A DNA stretch of 64,000 nucleotides, from assembly GCF_021390395.1 (NCBI RefSeq), contig NZ_JAJUWT010000016.1, positions 180,492 to 244,491 on the forward strand, read 5' to 3'. The position numbers and the translations under genes are program-made. Every line of letters starts with the position of its first letter. Position 1 is the first letter of the stretch. Below are positions 26,877 through 35,422 of the stretch, piece after piece. Under the pieces are notes generated by a model that saw only the letters and a program-made list of their open reading frames with translations, was not told where the DNA came from and did not search any database. The stretch is from Saccharothrix sp. S26. GTDB lineage: Bacteria; Actinomycetota; Actinomycetes; Mycobacteriales; Pseudonocardiaceae.

Positions 26877-27872
26877 TCAGGAGGCAGCGGACGCGCCCAC
26901 CGGCAGCCGCGGGAACTGCGGCAACACCGTCTCCGCGAGTTCGTGCAGCACTTCGTCGATGGGCCGGGTGCTGCTGCGCAGGCTCAACGACAGGTGGCTC
27001 ACGCCGAGCTCGTCGAGCCGGCCGAGGTGCTCCAGGAACGCCTCGCCGCCCAGCCGCAGGCCGTGGAAGATCGGTGACGGGCCGGTGGTGCGGTCCTCGG
27101 CCAGGTCCAGCATCATCGGCATCAGGTACGGCTTGCGGGTGCCCACCTCGTCGGTGGACGCGTGCCACTGCGCGATCTGCCCGGCCAGGGCCGTGGCGTC
27201 ACGCGGGTAGTTGAACCAGCCGTCGGCGTGCCGGGCGATCCAGTCCAGCGACTGCCGGGCGCGTCCGGCCACGACCAGCGGCACCGTGCCGGCGACGGGT
27301 TTGGGCAGCACGTCCAGCGCGAGGTCCGGGTGCACGCCCAGCTCGGGCGCGTCGATCCCGGCGCCGGGCGCGGGCGTGGCCCAGGCGGCGCGCAGGGTGT
27401 CCACGGCGCTGCGGAAGATCTGGTCCCGGCGGTCGAAGTCCACGCCGAACAGCGGGTACTCCACCGGCCGGTCCCCGCTGGCCAGGCCCAGCACGAACCG
27501 GCCGCCGCTGAGCACGTCGACCGTCGCGGCGGCCTTGGCCACCAGCAAGGGGTTGCGCAGCGGCAGCGCCACGGCGGCCGTGCCGAGCACCGCGCCGCTG
27601 GTGGTCGCGGCCAGGTGGCCGAGGTGGGTGAAGGTCTCGAAGACGGTGCCGGCGTCACCGAAGCGGACCGGGTCGTGCACGGGCACGTCGCGCACCCACA
27701 GGGCGGCGAAGCCGAGCCGGTCGGCGAGCGCCGCCAGCTCCGCGTGCCGGGTCAGGTCCGGCACGCCGCGCCGCCGGACCGAGGTGAAGTCGTTGTCCAG
27801 GGGCAGGTCGATGCCCAGGGTCAGTTGGCCGGACGGCCGGTCGAGCCGCCGCAGTGGGTTCGACGGGGTCAT
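26877..27872 (-). CDS. LLM-class flavin-dependent oxidoreductase
   Basis: A 331-residue luciferase-like monooxygenase using FMN or F420. It has the TIM-barrel beginning LTLGIDLPLDNDF, LGFAALWVRDVP, the central GGRFVLGLASGDRP, and PLVVAGRARQSLDWIARHADGW. Length is normal. It follows the flavin monooxygenase gene on the same strand, separated by a hairpin and a copy of the shared motif, so it has its own promoter. It probably performs an oxidation or F420-dependent reduction in the same pathway. The two TIM-barrel flavin-site signatures are clear, but cofactor choice is not. Confidence 0.88.
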   Translation of the reverse strand: MTPSNPLRRLDRPSGQLTLGIDLPLDNDFTSVRRRGVPDLTRHAELAALADRLGFAALWVRDVPVHDPVRFGDAGTVFETFTHLGHLAATTSGAVLGTAAVALPLRNPLLVAKAAATVDVLSGGRFVLGLASGDRPVEYPLFGVDFDRRDQIFRSAVDTLRAAWATPAPGAGIDAPELGVHPDLALDVLPKPVAGTVPLVVAGRARQSLDWIARHADGWFNYPRDATALAGQIAQWHASTDEVGTRKPYLMPMMLDLAEDRTTGPSPIFHGLRLGGEAFLEHLGRLDELGVSHLSLSLRSSTRPIDEVLHELAETVLPQFPRLPVGASAAS

Positions 27873-27967
27873 GCAAAGTCCTTATGTGCCGTGATTCACC
27901 AATACGACGAACGTTACTGGCGCGGAAGGCGCGGACACGGCGACTACATCGGAAGTATGAGCGCCGG

Positions 27968-27982
27968 GCATCGAAAGGTGCA
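27968..27982. promoter_or_regulatory. Shared cluster motif, LLM promoter
   Basis: GCATCGAAAGGTGCA, 95 bases upstream of the LLM start. It is 13/15 identical to the copy upstream of the azoreductase (GCATCGAAAGTTGTA, 42666-42680), and related copies lie upstream of other operons in this block. Confidence 0.5.
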
Positions 27983-28001
27983 CCTCGTGGCCGCCCGCGC
28001 C

Positions 28002-28036
28002 GGTGCGGCGGACCGCGCGTGGCGGACCGCCGCACC
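28002..28036 (-). terminator. Hairpin after the flavin monooxygenase gene
   Basis: GGTGCGGCGG (28002-28011) pairs with CCGCCGCACC (28027-28036) across 15 bases, 12 bases beyond the flavin monooxygenase stop. Likely terminator of the KAS III/monooxygenase transcript. Confidence 0.6.
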
Positions 28037-28047
28037 GCGCCGCGCGG

Positions 28048-29640
28048 TCAGCCGGCCGACAGGGTGGCCGGGTCGGACGTCCGGCCCGAGGCGGTCGTGG
28101 TGGCGAGGAACGACAAGACCGCGTGCGGCCGGGAGACGGGCGCCAGCTCGGCCAAGTGCCCGTCGGGGCGCACGAGCGCGACGACGGGTCGCCGACCGAG
28201 CACCGGCACCAGCGCGGTGCGTTCACGGGGTGCCAGCTCCGCCAGGTCGCGCACGGCGGCCGCGTCGAGCAGGGCGGCCACCCGGGTCCGGTCGTCGGCC
28301 CAGGTGCCCGGCGTCTCGGCGCCCGGCCACAGCAGCGCGGTGAACCGCTCGGGGTCGAGCAGCCCCCGTGCGGTCCGCGGCCCGGCGGTCGAGTGGAACG
28401 GCACCCGCTGGCCGGGGCGGACCCGGCGGGGTTGCGGGCGCAGCAACGACCTCCGCTGGGGCTTGCCGTACGCGAGGCCGACCCCGCCGATCAGCGGCGC
28501 GACCACCCGGTCCAGCATCCCGGTCACCCGCATGGCGTCCACCACGACGTCGCGCACCAGGCTCGGCAGCGGTTTCACCTGCTTGGCCGCCAGGATCTGC
28601 TTGTCCACCACCGCGGTCACCTGCTGGGCCGCCCGGCGGCGCTCCGACTCGTAGGTGTCCAGGATCGGCTCGGGCAGCCGGCCCCGGATCACCCCGCCGA
28701 GCTTCCACCCCAGGTTGAACGCGTCCTGGATGCCCAGGTTCAGCCCTTGCCCGCCCAGCGGCACCACGCAGTGCGCGGAGTCGCCGACCAGGAAGGTGCG
28801 GCCGATCCGGAACCGCTCGGCGATGCCCGGCCGCGGCTGGAAGGTCCGGATCCACTTGGGCTCGCCGATCCGGTAGGGCAGGCTCGCCCGCTTGTTCACG
28901 ATCTCCTGGAGCTGCTCGCGGGTGAACGACTCCCAGCCGTCGCCCACCGGCGGCACGATCGACGCCATCCGGCCGACGCCGTCGGTCATCGGGATCATCG
29001 GCAGCAACCCGTGGCGCGAGTAGTGGTACTCCACCTCGGTGCCCAGCGGCCCGGTGACCGGGAAGTCGCCGATCGAGATGCCCAGCTCGAACGGCTTGCC
29101 GGGGTAGGGCACCCGGAGCAGCCGCCGGGTGGTGCTGCCCACGCCGTCCGAACCGATCACCCACTTCGGCCGTGCGGTGCTCAGCACGCCGTCCGGACCG
29201 CGCAGCTCGACCTCGGGGCCGTGCGGGTCGATGGCCTCCAGCGTGGTGCCCAGCTCGTACTCGCCGCCCAGTTCGGCGAAGCGGGCCCGCAGCACGCGCT
29301 CGATGTCGCGCTGCGGCAGGGAAAGCGTGAACGGCAAGGCCGTGCCCAGCCGGTCCATCGGCACGGTGCCGAGCCGCCGCCCGCCCGAGAAGTATCCGAC
29401 CCCGGTGATCCGGAAACCCAAGGACACCAGGTCGTCCACCACGCCGATGCGGTGCAGCAGCTCCAACATGCGCGGCCAGATCAGCACCGCGCGCGAGTGC
29501 GGGTCGCCGTTGTCCACCACCTCCTTGCGGTCGACCACGCGCACGGACACGCCTTGCTGCAACAGGTCGCAGGCCAGCATGGTGCCCACCGCGCCGCCGC
29601 CGACCACCAGTACGTCGGGCTCGCCCGCCCGCTCAGCCAT
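28048..29640 (-). CDS. FAD-dependent aromatic-type monooxygenase (UbiH/PHBH-like)
   Basis: A 530-residue class A flavoprotein monooxygenase. The N-terminal FAD-binding fold has VLVVGGGAVGTMLACDLLQQG, the middle DG motif reads WVIGSDGVGSTTR, and the GD motif reads FLVGDSAHCVVPLGGQGLN. A C-terminal thioredoxin-like tail (about residues 410-530) is typical of polyketide and aromatic hydroxylases. It uses NAD(P)H and O2 to hydroxylate an activated ring or enol. ATG 29640 is preferred to ATG 29646 because AAGGAG is 8 rather than 2 bases upstream. It follows the KAS III gene by 15 bases, clearly one operon. Confidence 0.9.
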   Translation of the reverse strand: MAERAGEPDVLVVGGGAVGTMLACDLLQQGVSVRVVDRKEVVDNGDPHSRAVLIWPRMLELLHRIGVVDDLVSLGFRITGVGYFSGGRRLGTVPMDRLGTALPFTLSLPQRDIERVLRARFAELGGEYELGTTLEAIDPHGPEVELRGPDGVLSTARPKWVIGSDGVGSTTRRLLRVPYPGKPFELGISIGDFPVTGPLGTEVEYHYSRHGLLPMIPMTDGVGRMASIVPPVGDGWESFTREQLQEIVNKRASLPYRIGEPKWIRTFQPRPGIAERFRIGRTFLVGDSAHCVVPLGGQGLNLGIQDAFNLGWKLGGVIRGRLPEPILDTYESERRRAAQQVTAVVDKQILAAKQVKPLPSLVRDVVVDAMRVTGMLDRVVAPLIGGVGLAYGKPQRRSLLRPQPRRVRPGQRVPFHSTAGPRTARGLLDPERFTALLWPGAETPGTWADDRTRVAALLDAAAVRDLAELAPRERTALVPVLGRRPVVALVRPDGHLAELAPVSRPHAVLSFLATTTASGRTSDPATLSAG

Positions 29641-29655
29641 CCGCATGACTCCTTC

Positions 29656-30657
29656 CTAGAAAACCGCGATGTCGGGCCACACCAAGGCGCACGCGCCCCA
29701 GGTGACGCCACCGCCGAACGCCGCGAGCACCACCCGGTCGCCGCTGCGCAGCCCGTCGTTCTGCGCCGCGTCGGCCAGGGCGAGGGGGATCGAGGCGGCG
29801 GAGGTGTTGCCGACCTTGTCGAGGTTGACCACGAGCCGGTCGGGCGGCAGCCCCAGCTCCTCGGCGACCGCGCGCAGGATGCGCACGTTGGCCTGGTGGC
29901 CGACGAACCGGTCGACCTCGTCCACCCGCCACCCGGCGCGCTCCAGCACGACGCCCGCCGAACCGGCCATGCGCTGGACCGCGGCGCGGAACACGCGCTT
30001 GCCGTCCATCCGGAAGTAGGCGTCGGCCGGGTCGGCGGGGGCGCCGCCGGAGCGCTGGCGCGACCCGCCGCCGGGGATCATGATCACGTCGGCCAGGTTC
30101 CCGTCGCTGCCCAGGTCGAATTCCAGCAGCGCGCCGGGCTCGTCGGGCTCGCCCGCGCCGAGCACCACCGCGCCCGCGCCGTCACCGAAGATCACCGACG
30201 TGGTGCGGTCGGTGGGGTCGAGGATCGAGCTGTAGGTCTCCGCGCCGATCACCAGCACCGACCGCGCCTGGCCGGAGGCCACCGCGCCCGCGCCGGCGGC
30301 CAGTGCGTAGACGAAGCCCGTGCACACCGCGGCCAGGTCGTAGGCGGGCACGTGGCCCAGCCCCAGCCGGGCCGCCACCGACGGCGCGGTGGCCGGGCAG
30401 GGGTGGTCCGGGGTGGTGGTGGCCACCACGACGAGGTCCACCCGGTCGACGTCGGCGGCCTTGAGGGCGCGCGAGCCCGCGTCGACGGCCAGATCGCTGG
30501 TCGCCACACCGGGTGCGACGACGTGGCGCTGACCGATGCCCGTGCGGGTGCGGATCCACTCGTCGGACGTGTCCAGCCGCTCGGCCAGCATCGCGTTGGT
30601 GACCGCGTCGGGCGGCACCACGGCGCCCAGGCCGCGGACGACGGCCGCGCGGCTCAC
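29656..30657 (-). CDS. 3-oxoacyl-ACP synthase III (KAS III, FabH-like)
   Basis: A 333-residue thiolase-fold condensing enzyme. The catalytic triad is complete: C112 (AAVCTGF), H254 (VGHQANV), N284 (KVGNTSAA). The GDGAGAVVLG segment and C-terminal FGGGVTWG match FabH. It normally condenses an acyl-CoA with malonyl-ACP to a beta-ketoacyl-ACP. The GTG at 30657 is chosen since GAGGGG is about 6 bases upstream and the conserved region begins immediately. In context with the stand-alone acyl carrier protein and AvrD-family protein it probably makes or primes the acyl chain of the product (inference). Confidence 0.92.
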   Translation of the reverse strand: MSRAAVVRGLGAVVPPDAVTNAMLAERLDTSDEWIRTRTGIGQRHVVAPGVATSDLAVDAGSRALKAADVDRVDLVVVATTTPDHPCPATAPSVAARLGLGHVPAYDLAAVCTGFVYALAAGAGAVASGQARSVLVIGAETYSSILDPTDRTTSVIFGDGAGAVVLGAGEPDEPGALLEFDLGSDGNLADVIMIPGGGSRQRSGGAPADPADAYFRMDGKRVFRAAVQRMAGSAGVVLERAGWRVDEVDRFVGHQANVRILRAVAEELGLPPDRLVVNLDKVGNTSAASIPLALADAAQNDGLRSGDRVVLAAFGGGVTWGACALVWPDIAVF

Positions 30658-30836
30658 CGGTCGCCCCTCGCGCGGTCGGTGACGGGTCCGTCGGCCGTCG
30701 GGGTGTTCGCTGACGACAACATCTCCACCTCGCTTCGATCCACGTGGTCGGCCCAACGCGCGAACCGCGTTGCCGAAATCGACATTAAGCGCAGGTCAGA
30801 GGGTTGAACCGGGTTGTGTCTCCAAAGAACGCACCG

Positions 30837-30851
30837 CGATCGAAAGTGGTA
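30837..30851. promoter_or_regulatory. Shared cluster motif upstream of the KAS III operon
   Basis: CGATCGAAAGTGGTA, about 180 bases upstream of the KAS III start. It shares ATCGAAAG and GTA with the copies before the LLM and azoreductase genes, in the same orientation relative to the gene. Confidence 0.45.
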
Positions 30852-30873
30852 TTCGCGCCGTTGGGCGAACGCG

Positions 30874-30901
30874 CGAAAGGGCCCCGGCCGGGGCCCTTTC
30901 G
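30874..30901. terminator. Bidirectional hairpin terminator after the exporter
   Basis: A perfect 28-base palindrome with arms 30874-30887 and 30888-30901. It starts and ends in CGAAAG/CTTTCG, giving a short T-run both ways. It lies 31 bases beyond the exporter stop on the minus strand. Confidence 0.85.
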
Positions 30902-30932
30902 GCGTGCGTTGCCCGGGTGTCCGGGCGGTCGG

Positions 30933-32408
30933 TCAGGACGCGGACGGCTCGGCCACCGGCATCGCCGCCGGCGCCGACACCAGGCGCGACTTGCGCAGGA
31001 ACAGCGCCACCAGCAGCGCGCCGGCCACCACGATCGCGGCGTCGACCAGCACGGCCGTCGTCACACCGCCCAGCACCGCGTCCTGGCGGCTCGACGAGCC
31101 CTCCAGCAGGTGGATGCGGCTGGACGCGATGGCGCTCAGGATCGGGATGCCGATGGTGATGCCGACCTGCTGCGTCATCGACGTCAGCCCGGTGGCCAGG
31201 CCCTGCTCGTCGTCGGGCAGGCCCGAGGTGGCGGTCACCATGTAGGCCACGATCGCGAGCATGTGGCCGAAACCGGCGACCGAGGTGGCCACGATGACCA
31301 GCACCACGCTGCCCGGGTCGCGGTCGACCAGGAACAGCGCCGCGGTCAGGATGCCCTGGATGAGCAGACCCGTCACCAGGGCGGCCGGGCTGCCGATCTT
31401 GGCGATGATGCGCGGCGCCAGGATGCCGCCGAGGAACGCCGCCGCGCCCAGCACCGCGAACACCAGGCCCGCGGCCAGCGCCGAGTACCCCAGCACCTCC
31501 TGCAGGTACAGCGTCATCAGGAAGATCGCCGAGGTCTCCATGGTGAAGCTGATCAGGCCGCCGAAGTTGCCCCAGCTGACCGTCGGCCGCACCAGGATCC
31601 GCATCGACGCCAGCGGCGACGCCACCCGCAGCTCGATGAACACGAACGCCACCAGCAGCACCGCGGCCACCGCCAGCGAGAGCAGGCCGACCGGGTCGCC
31701 CCAGCCGTCCTCGCCCTGCTTGGAGATGCCGTAGACCAGCGCGACCAGGCCGAGGCTGACGGTGACCGCGCCCGGCACGTCGAGCTTGGCGCGCTGCGTC
31801 GGCTTGCTCTCCGTCAGCACGACCGGGGCCAGGGCGACCACGATCAGGCCGACCGGCACGTTGATCAGGAACGCCCAGCGCCAGCTCGCGACGCCGGTGA
31901 GCACGCCGCCCAGGACCGCGCCCGCGGTGAAGCCCGCGGACAGCAGCGCGCCGTTGAGGCCCAACGCGCGGTCGCGCAACGGGCCCTCCGGGAACGACGT
32001 CGTCAACAGGGACATGGCCGACGGGATCACGATGCCCGTGGCCAGGCCCTGCGCCACCCGCGCCACGATCAGCAGCGTGGGCGTGGTGGCCAGGCCGCCC
32101 AGCAACGAGGCCGCCACCAGCAGCACCATGCCCACGATCAGCATGCGCCGGCGGCCGGCCAGGTCGGCGATCCGGCCGAACACCAGGGTGAACCCGGCGG
32201 ACGCCAGCGCGAACGACGTGGCGATCCACTGGAAGTTCTCCAGCTCGAAACCGAGGCCGTTGCCGATCACCGGAATGGCCACGTTGAGGATGGAGAAGTC
32301 GGCGGACACCATGAACTGGGCGCCGAGCAACAGCACGAGAATAACTTTTTGGCGGCTCGTCATCACCGGGGGCGATGTGGTCGCCGGCGCTCCGTCAACA
32401 GTCGACAT
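30933..32408 (-). CDS. DHA2-type (14-TM) MFS drug exporter
   Basis: A 491-residue proton-driven efflux pump of the EmrB/QacA (DHA2) type with about 14 hydrophobic segments. The first helix region is QKVILVLLLGAQFMVSADFS; motif A is GRIADLAGRRRMLIVG; the drug-exporter motif GAVLGGVLTGVASWRWAF follows helix 5. The ATG at 32408 is preferred over two upstream ATGs (32423, 32498) because GAAAGG lies 7-8 bases before it. It is divergent from the aldo-keto reductase/UbiA operon and shares its promoter region, which carries two copies of the cluster motif. It probably exports the cluster product or protects the producer. Confidence 0.92.
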   Translation of the reverse strand: MSTVDGAPATTSPPVMTSRQKVILVLLLGAQFMVSADFSILNVAIPVIGNGLGFELENFQWIATSFALASAGFTLVFGRIADLAGRRRMLIVGMVLLVAASLLGGLATTPTLLIVARVAQGLATGIVIPSAMSLLTTSFPEGPLRDRALGLNGALLSAGFTAGAVLGGVLTGVASWRWAFLINVPVGLIVVALAPVVLTESKPTQRAKLDVPGAVTVSLGLVALVYGISKQGEDGWGDPVGLLSLAVAAVLLVAFVFIELRVASPLASMRILVRPTVSWGNFGGLISFTMETSAIFLMTLYLQEVLGYSALAAGLVFAVLGAAAFLGGILAPRIIAKIGSPAALVTGLLIQGILTAALFLVDRDPGSVVLVIVATSVAGFGHMLAIVAYMVTATSGLPDDEQGLATGLTSMTQQVGITIGIPILSAIASSRIHLLEGSSSRQDAVLGGVTTAVLVDAAIVVAGALLVALFLRKSRLVSAPAAMPVAEPSAS

Positions 32409-32554
32409 CTCACGGCCTTTCATCACGTTGCCCGTCGTGCAGTCGGCTGTGCCGCTCGAATCGGCTTTGTCCTGCATTTCCGAGGCATTTTCGTGCACGA
32501 GGCTAGTGCCGGGCGGGCCGTGTGGGATGCTGACTGCACCCGAAGTTCGGGCCG

Positions 32555-32593
32555 ACTACAACCAAAGTAGTAGTGACTGCACCAAAGGTGTAG
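32555..32593. promoter_or_regulatory. Twin operator between exporter and reductase genes
   Basis: Two direct copies exactly 20 bases apart: ACCAAAGTAGTAG at 32561 and ACCAAAGGTGTAG at 32581. Each sits in its own inverted repeat: ACTAC-N7-GTAGT (32555-32571) and CTGCACC-AAA-GGTGTAG (32577-32593, one mismatch). The 20-base spacing puts both on the same face of the helix, as for a cooperatively bound dimer pair. Confidence 0.6.
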
Positions 32594-32698
32594 GGACCGG
32601 TGGTCGACCGCCGCCGGGCACCCGTGGAACAGTGGTCTGGGCCGGCCCCAATGCGCCTCTAATGCACCTCGACACCTGTGCGGTCAAGGAGAGACGAT

Positions 32699-33745
32699 AT
32701 GACAGTCACCACCCCGCTGGGCACCACCGGGATGGAGATCAGCAGGATCGGCTTCGGCGCCTGGGCGGCAGGCGGCAGCGACTGGAAGTTCGGGTGGGGA
32801 CCGCAGGACGACGCCGATTCCGTCGCCACCATCCTCGCGCTGGTCGAGCGCGGCGTGAACTGGATCGACACCGCGCCCGCCTACGGCATCGGGCACTCCG
32901 AGGAAGTGGTCGGCAAGGCGCTCTCGCAGCTGCCGGAGGCCGACCGGCCGCTGGTGTTCACCAAGGTCGGCCTGGTGTGGACCGACACCGAGGACCTCGC
33001 CGGCTCGCCGCGCAAGGTGATGCGCGCCGAGTACGTCCGCCGCGACGTCGAGGCGTCGCTGCGCAGGCTCGGGGTCGACCGGATCGACCTGCTCCAGGTC
33101 CACTGGCCCGGTGACGGCGCGCTGGCCGTGCCGGGGGACGGGCCGGACCCGCTGGTCGAGCGGTGGGCGACCCCGTTGGCCGAGTACTGGCAGACCATGG
33201 CGGACCTGAAGCGGGAAGGTCTGGTGCGGGCCATCGGCCTGTCCAACCACGACGTCGCCCAGCTCGCCGAAGCCGAGGCCATCGCGCACGTGGAGACCCT
33301 CCAGCCGCCGTTCTCGCTGTTGCAGCGCGACGCCGTGCCCGAGCTGGCGTGGTGCGCGGACCACGGCACGGGCACGATCGTCTACCAGCCGCTGCACTCG
33401 GGCCTGCTGACCGGTGCGTTCTCCCGGGAACGCGCCGAGTCGCTGCCCGCCGGCGACTGGCGGCGCGGCTCGCCGGACTTCACCACGAACCTGGACCGCA
33501 ACCTGGCCCTGGTCGACGCCCTGCGGCCCATCGCCGCCGGTCGCGGCACCACGGTGGCCAGCGTCGCCATCGCCTGGGCGCTGTCCGTGCGCGGTGTCAC
33601 CGGCGCCATCGTCGGCGCGCGTCGCCCGGAGCAGCTGCACGACTGGATCGACGCGGCGTCGCTGGAGCTCTCGCCGCAGGAGCTGGACGCCATCGCGGCG
33701 GCGATCGAGGCGACCGGCGCGGGCAGCGGTCCGGCGCGCCCTTGA
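32699..33745 (+). CDS. Aldo-keto reductase
   Basis: A 348-residue NADPH-dependent AKR with a TIM barrel. Catalytic tetrad positions are visible in WIDTAPAYGIGHSE (Asp and Tyr), LVFTKVGL (Lys) and LLQVHWP (His); GATGAIVGARRPEQL-type cofactor phosphate binding is seen as VTGAIVGARRPEQL near the C-terminus. ATG 32699 has AAGGAG 7 bases upstream. It is the first gene of a two-gene operon with the prenyltransferase (34 bases apart) and divergent from the exporter. It likely reduces a keto group of the cluster product. Confidence 0.92.
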   Translation: MTVTTPLGTTGMEISRIGFGAWAAGGSDWKFGWGPQDDADSVATILALVERGVNWIDTAPAYGIGHSEEVVGKALSQLPEADRPLVFTKVGLVWTDTEDLAGSPRKVMRAEYVRRDVEASLRRLGVDRIDLLQVHWPGDGALAVPGDGPDPLVERWATPLAEYWQTMADLKREGLVRAIGLSNHDVAQLAEAEAIAHVETLQPPFSLLQRDAVPELAWCADHGTGTIVYQPLHSGLLTGAFSRERAESLPAGDWRRGSPDFTTNLDRNLALVDALRPIAAGRGTTVASVAIAWALSVRGVTGAIVGARRPEQLHDWIDAASLELSPQELDAIAAAIEATGAGSGPARP

Positions 33746-33779
33746 CCCGGCGCCCGTCCCGGCGCCCGCCCGGGAGCCC

Positions 33780-34646
33780 ATGAGCGCATGGGGCGCGGCG
33801 CGCGGCGCGGTGACCGTGCTGCGGATGTGCTGGGTCCAGGCGCGGCCCGAGGTGCAGGCCGTGTTCGCGCTGCGGTTCGCCGTGGGCGGGCTCATGGCGG
33901 GTGTGGTCGACCCGCGACGCCTGCTGCTGGGCGCGTCGGCGTGGGCGGGCGCGGTGCTGGCGGTCTACCTGGTCAACGGGGTCAGCGACGCGGTCGAGGA
34001 CTCGATCAACAAACCGACCAGGCCCATCCCGGCGGGCACGCTGGCCGCGGCGGCGGCGATCCGGGTCGCCGCCGCCGCGGCGCTGGCGGCCGTGGTGGGC
34101 GCGCTCCTGGTCGGCCCCCGGTTCCTACTGCTGACCGCGACGTTCCTGGTGCTCGGGTGCGCCTACTCGGTGCCGCCGGTCGCGGTGAAGCGGTCGGTGC
34201 TCGGCACCGTGGCGGTCGTGCTGGTCGGCGGGGTCGTGACGTACCTGGCGGGCTTCTGCGCCGGTGGCGGCGGCGAGGTCGGCCCGATGCTGGTGCCCGC
34301 GGTGGCGCTGTCGTGCTGGATGGCGGGCGTCGGCGCGCTGGCCAAGGACCTGGCCGACACCCGCGGCGACCGGGCCGCCGGGCGTCGCACGTTGGCCGTG
34401 CGCTGGGGGCCGTGCCGGGCGCGGCTCGTGGTCGTCGGCAACGCCCTGCTGGTCGGGGTCGGGTTCTTCCTGGTGGTGCTGTGGCGGCTGCCCGTGCTGG
34501 TCCTCCCGGCGGGAGTCGTGCTGGCGGGCGCGCTGTGCCTCGCGGCCCGGGTCGGCGGCAGCCCGTACCGGGTCTTCATGCGCACGCAACACGCCGCGCA
34601 CATCGTCGCCGTGGCCGTGCTCGCCGTCCGGTTGATCGACCGCTGA
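33780..34646 (+). CDS. UbiA-family prenyltransferase
   Basis: A 288-residue integral membrane enzyme with about eight helices. The first Mg-diphosphate motif is NGVSDAVED at residues 66-74, followed by NKPTRPIPAG, and the second is KDLADTRGDRAAGRRT near residues 182-197. The usual NDxxDxxxD is altered to NGxxDxxxD, while the two aspartates remain. It should transfer an isoprenoid chain to an aromatic or other acceptor in the membrane. Followed by a long hairpin. Position behind the aldo-keto reductase places it in the same pathway (inference); chain length and acceptor are unknown. Confidence 0.9.
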   Translation: MSAWGAARGAVTVLRMCWVQARPEVQAVFALRFAVGGLMAGVVDPRRLLLGASAWAGAVLAVYLVNGVSDAVEDSINKPTRPIPAGTLAAAAAIRVAAAAALAAVVGALLVGPRFLLLTATFLVLGCAYSVPPVAVKRSVLGTVAVVLVGGVVTYLAGFCAGGGGEVGPMLVPAVALSCWMAGVGALAKDLADTRGDRAAGRRTLAVRWGPCRARLVVVGNALLVGVGFFLVVLWRLPVLVLPAGVVLAGALCLAARVGGSPYRVFMRTQHAAHIVAVAVLAVRLIDR

Positions 34647-34689
34647 GCGCGGTCCCTCCCGGCGGCGGTGGCCCCGCGCGACGGGACGG

Positions 34690-34757
34690 GAGGTGACGTG
34701 ATCCGGGCGGTGCGGGCCGTGGGTCGACGAGGTCCGCACCGCCGCCGTCCGTCACCT
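34690..34757 (+). terminator. Long imperfect hairpin after the prenyltransferase
   Basis: Outer arms AGGTGACG (34691-34698) and CGTCACCT (34750-34757) enclose inner arms GGGCGGTGCGGGCC (34705-34718) and GGTCCGCACCGCC (34731-34743). Probable terminator of the reductase/prenyltransferase transcript. Confidence 0.6.
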
Positions 34758-35422
34758 CGCGCGGTGTCGGCGAAACGACGTCTTAACAATACCCGCCGAA
34801 TTCGGACATCTCGCCCAACGACGGCCCGCGCGTGGTTCACGGGCCCCTTTCGCGCAACCGCGTCCGCCTTCTGGTCGCATCTAGCGGCAATTCATTCCCA
34901 CCCCTAAAAGGCCCACGTTGCGAGATGGCTTCGGGGTCTTGCCCGGAGACGTTGACTCGTGCTTGAGCCGTGCTAATGTCAACGCCAGGCCGGGTACCTG
35001 GCGCGATCCGGGTCGATCTCGTCGGGACCGCTTCTGGGGGAAGACAGGGGGCCACATTGCTGCTCCGCTGCAGGCGGTTAGCGATTCGGCGGCCATCGTG
35101 CGCACCGGCACCGGGCGACGCGGCCCGCAATAGTCCGGTTTCCGTCGGGGCCCGTCGGGTCCCGCACCGGGCGTCGCCCGCACGGGGACGTCGATGTCCT
35201 GGTCGCCCGAGGTGGCGCGGCCCAGGCGACAACGGCCCGCGCGATGTGCGCTGATTCACTGCGACGTGGCATATCCGTCCATTCCTCCGGAGTCGCCGAA
35301 CCGTCCTGACGGAATGACGCCCATTCCCCGCCGATGAGCAGTGGGCAGCCATTCCGGTCCCGCACCCGCGAGTGCGGTCGAGTGGTCCTGGGAACTGTCG
35401 ACCGAGACGTGACGGAGAAAGC
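34758..35422 (+). other. Long leader region of the first histidine kinase
   Basis: About 660 bases without a convincing gene. TTGACT (34952-34957), a 16-base spacer and TAATGT (34974-34979) form a good rightward promoter, giving a leader of roughly 440 bases. GCCAGG-N7-CCTGGC (34985-35003) forms a hairpin right at the expected transcript start. Short open frames (for example 34970-35254) are arginine/proline-rich and lack ribosome-binding sites. Confidence 0.45.

Noticed and set aside
34970..35254. Open frame in the leader of the first histidine kinase
   Set aside because: Arginine/proline-rich product typical of chance frames in GC-rich DNA, no ribosome-binding site, no protein-like motifs.
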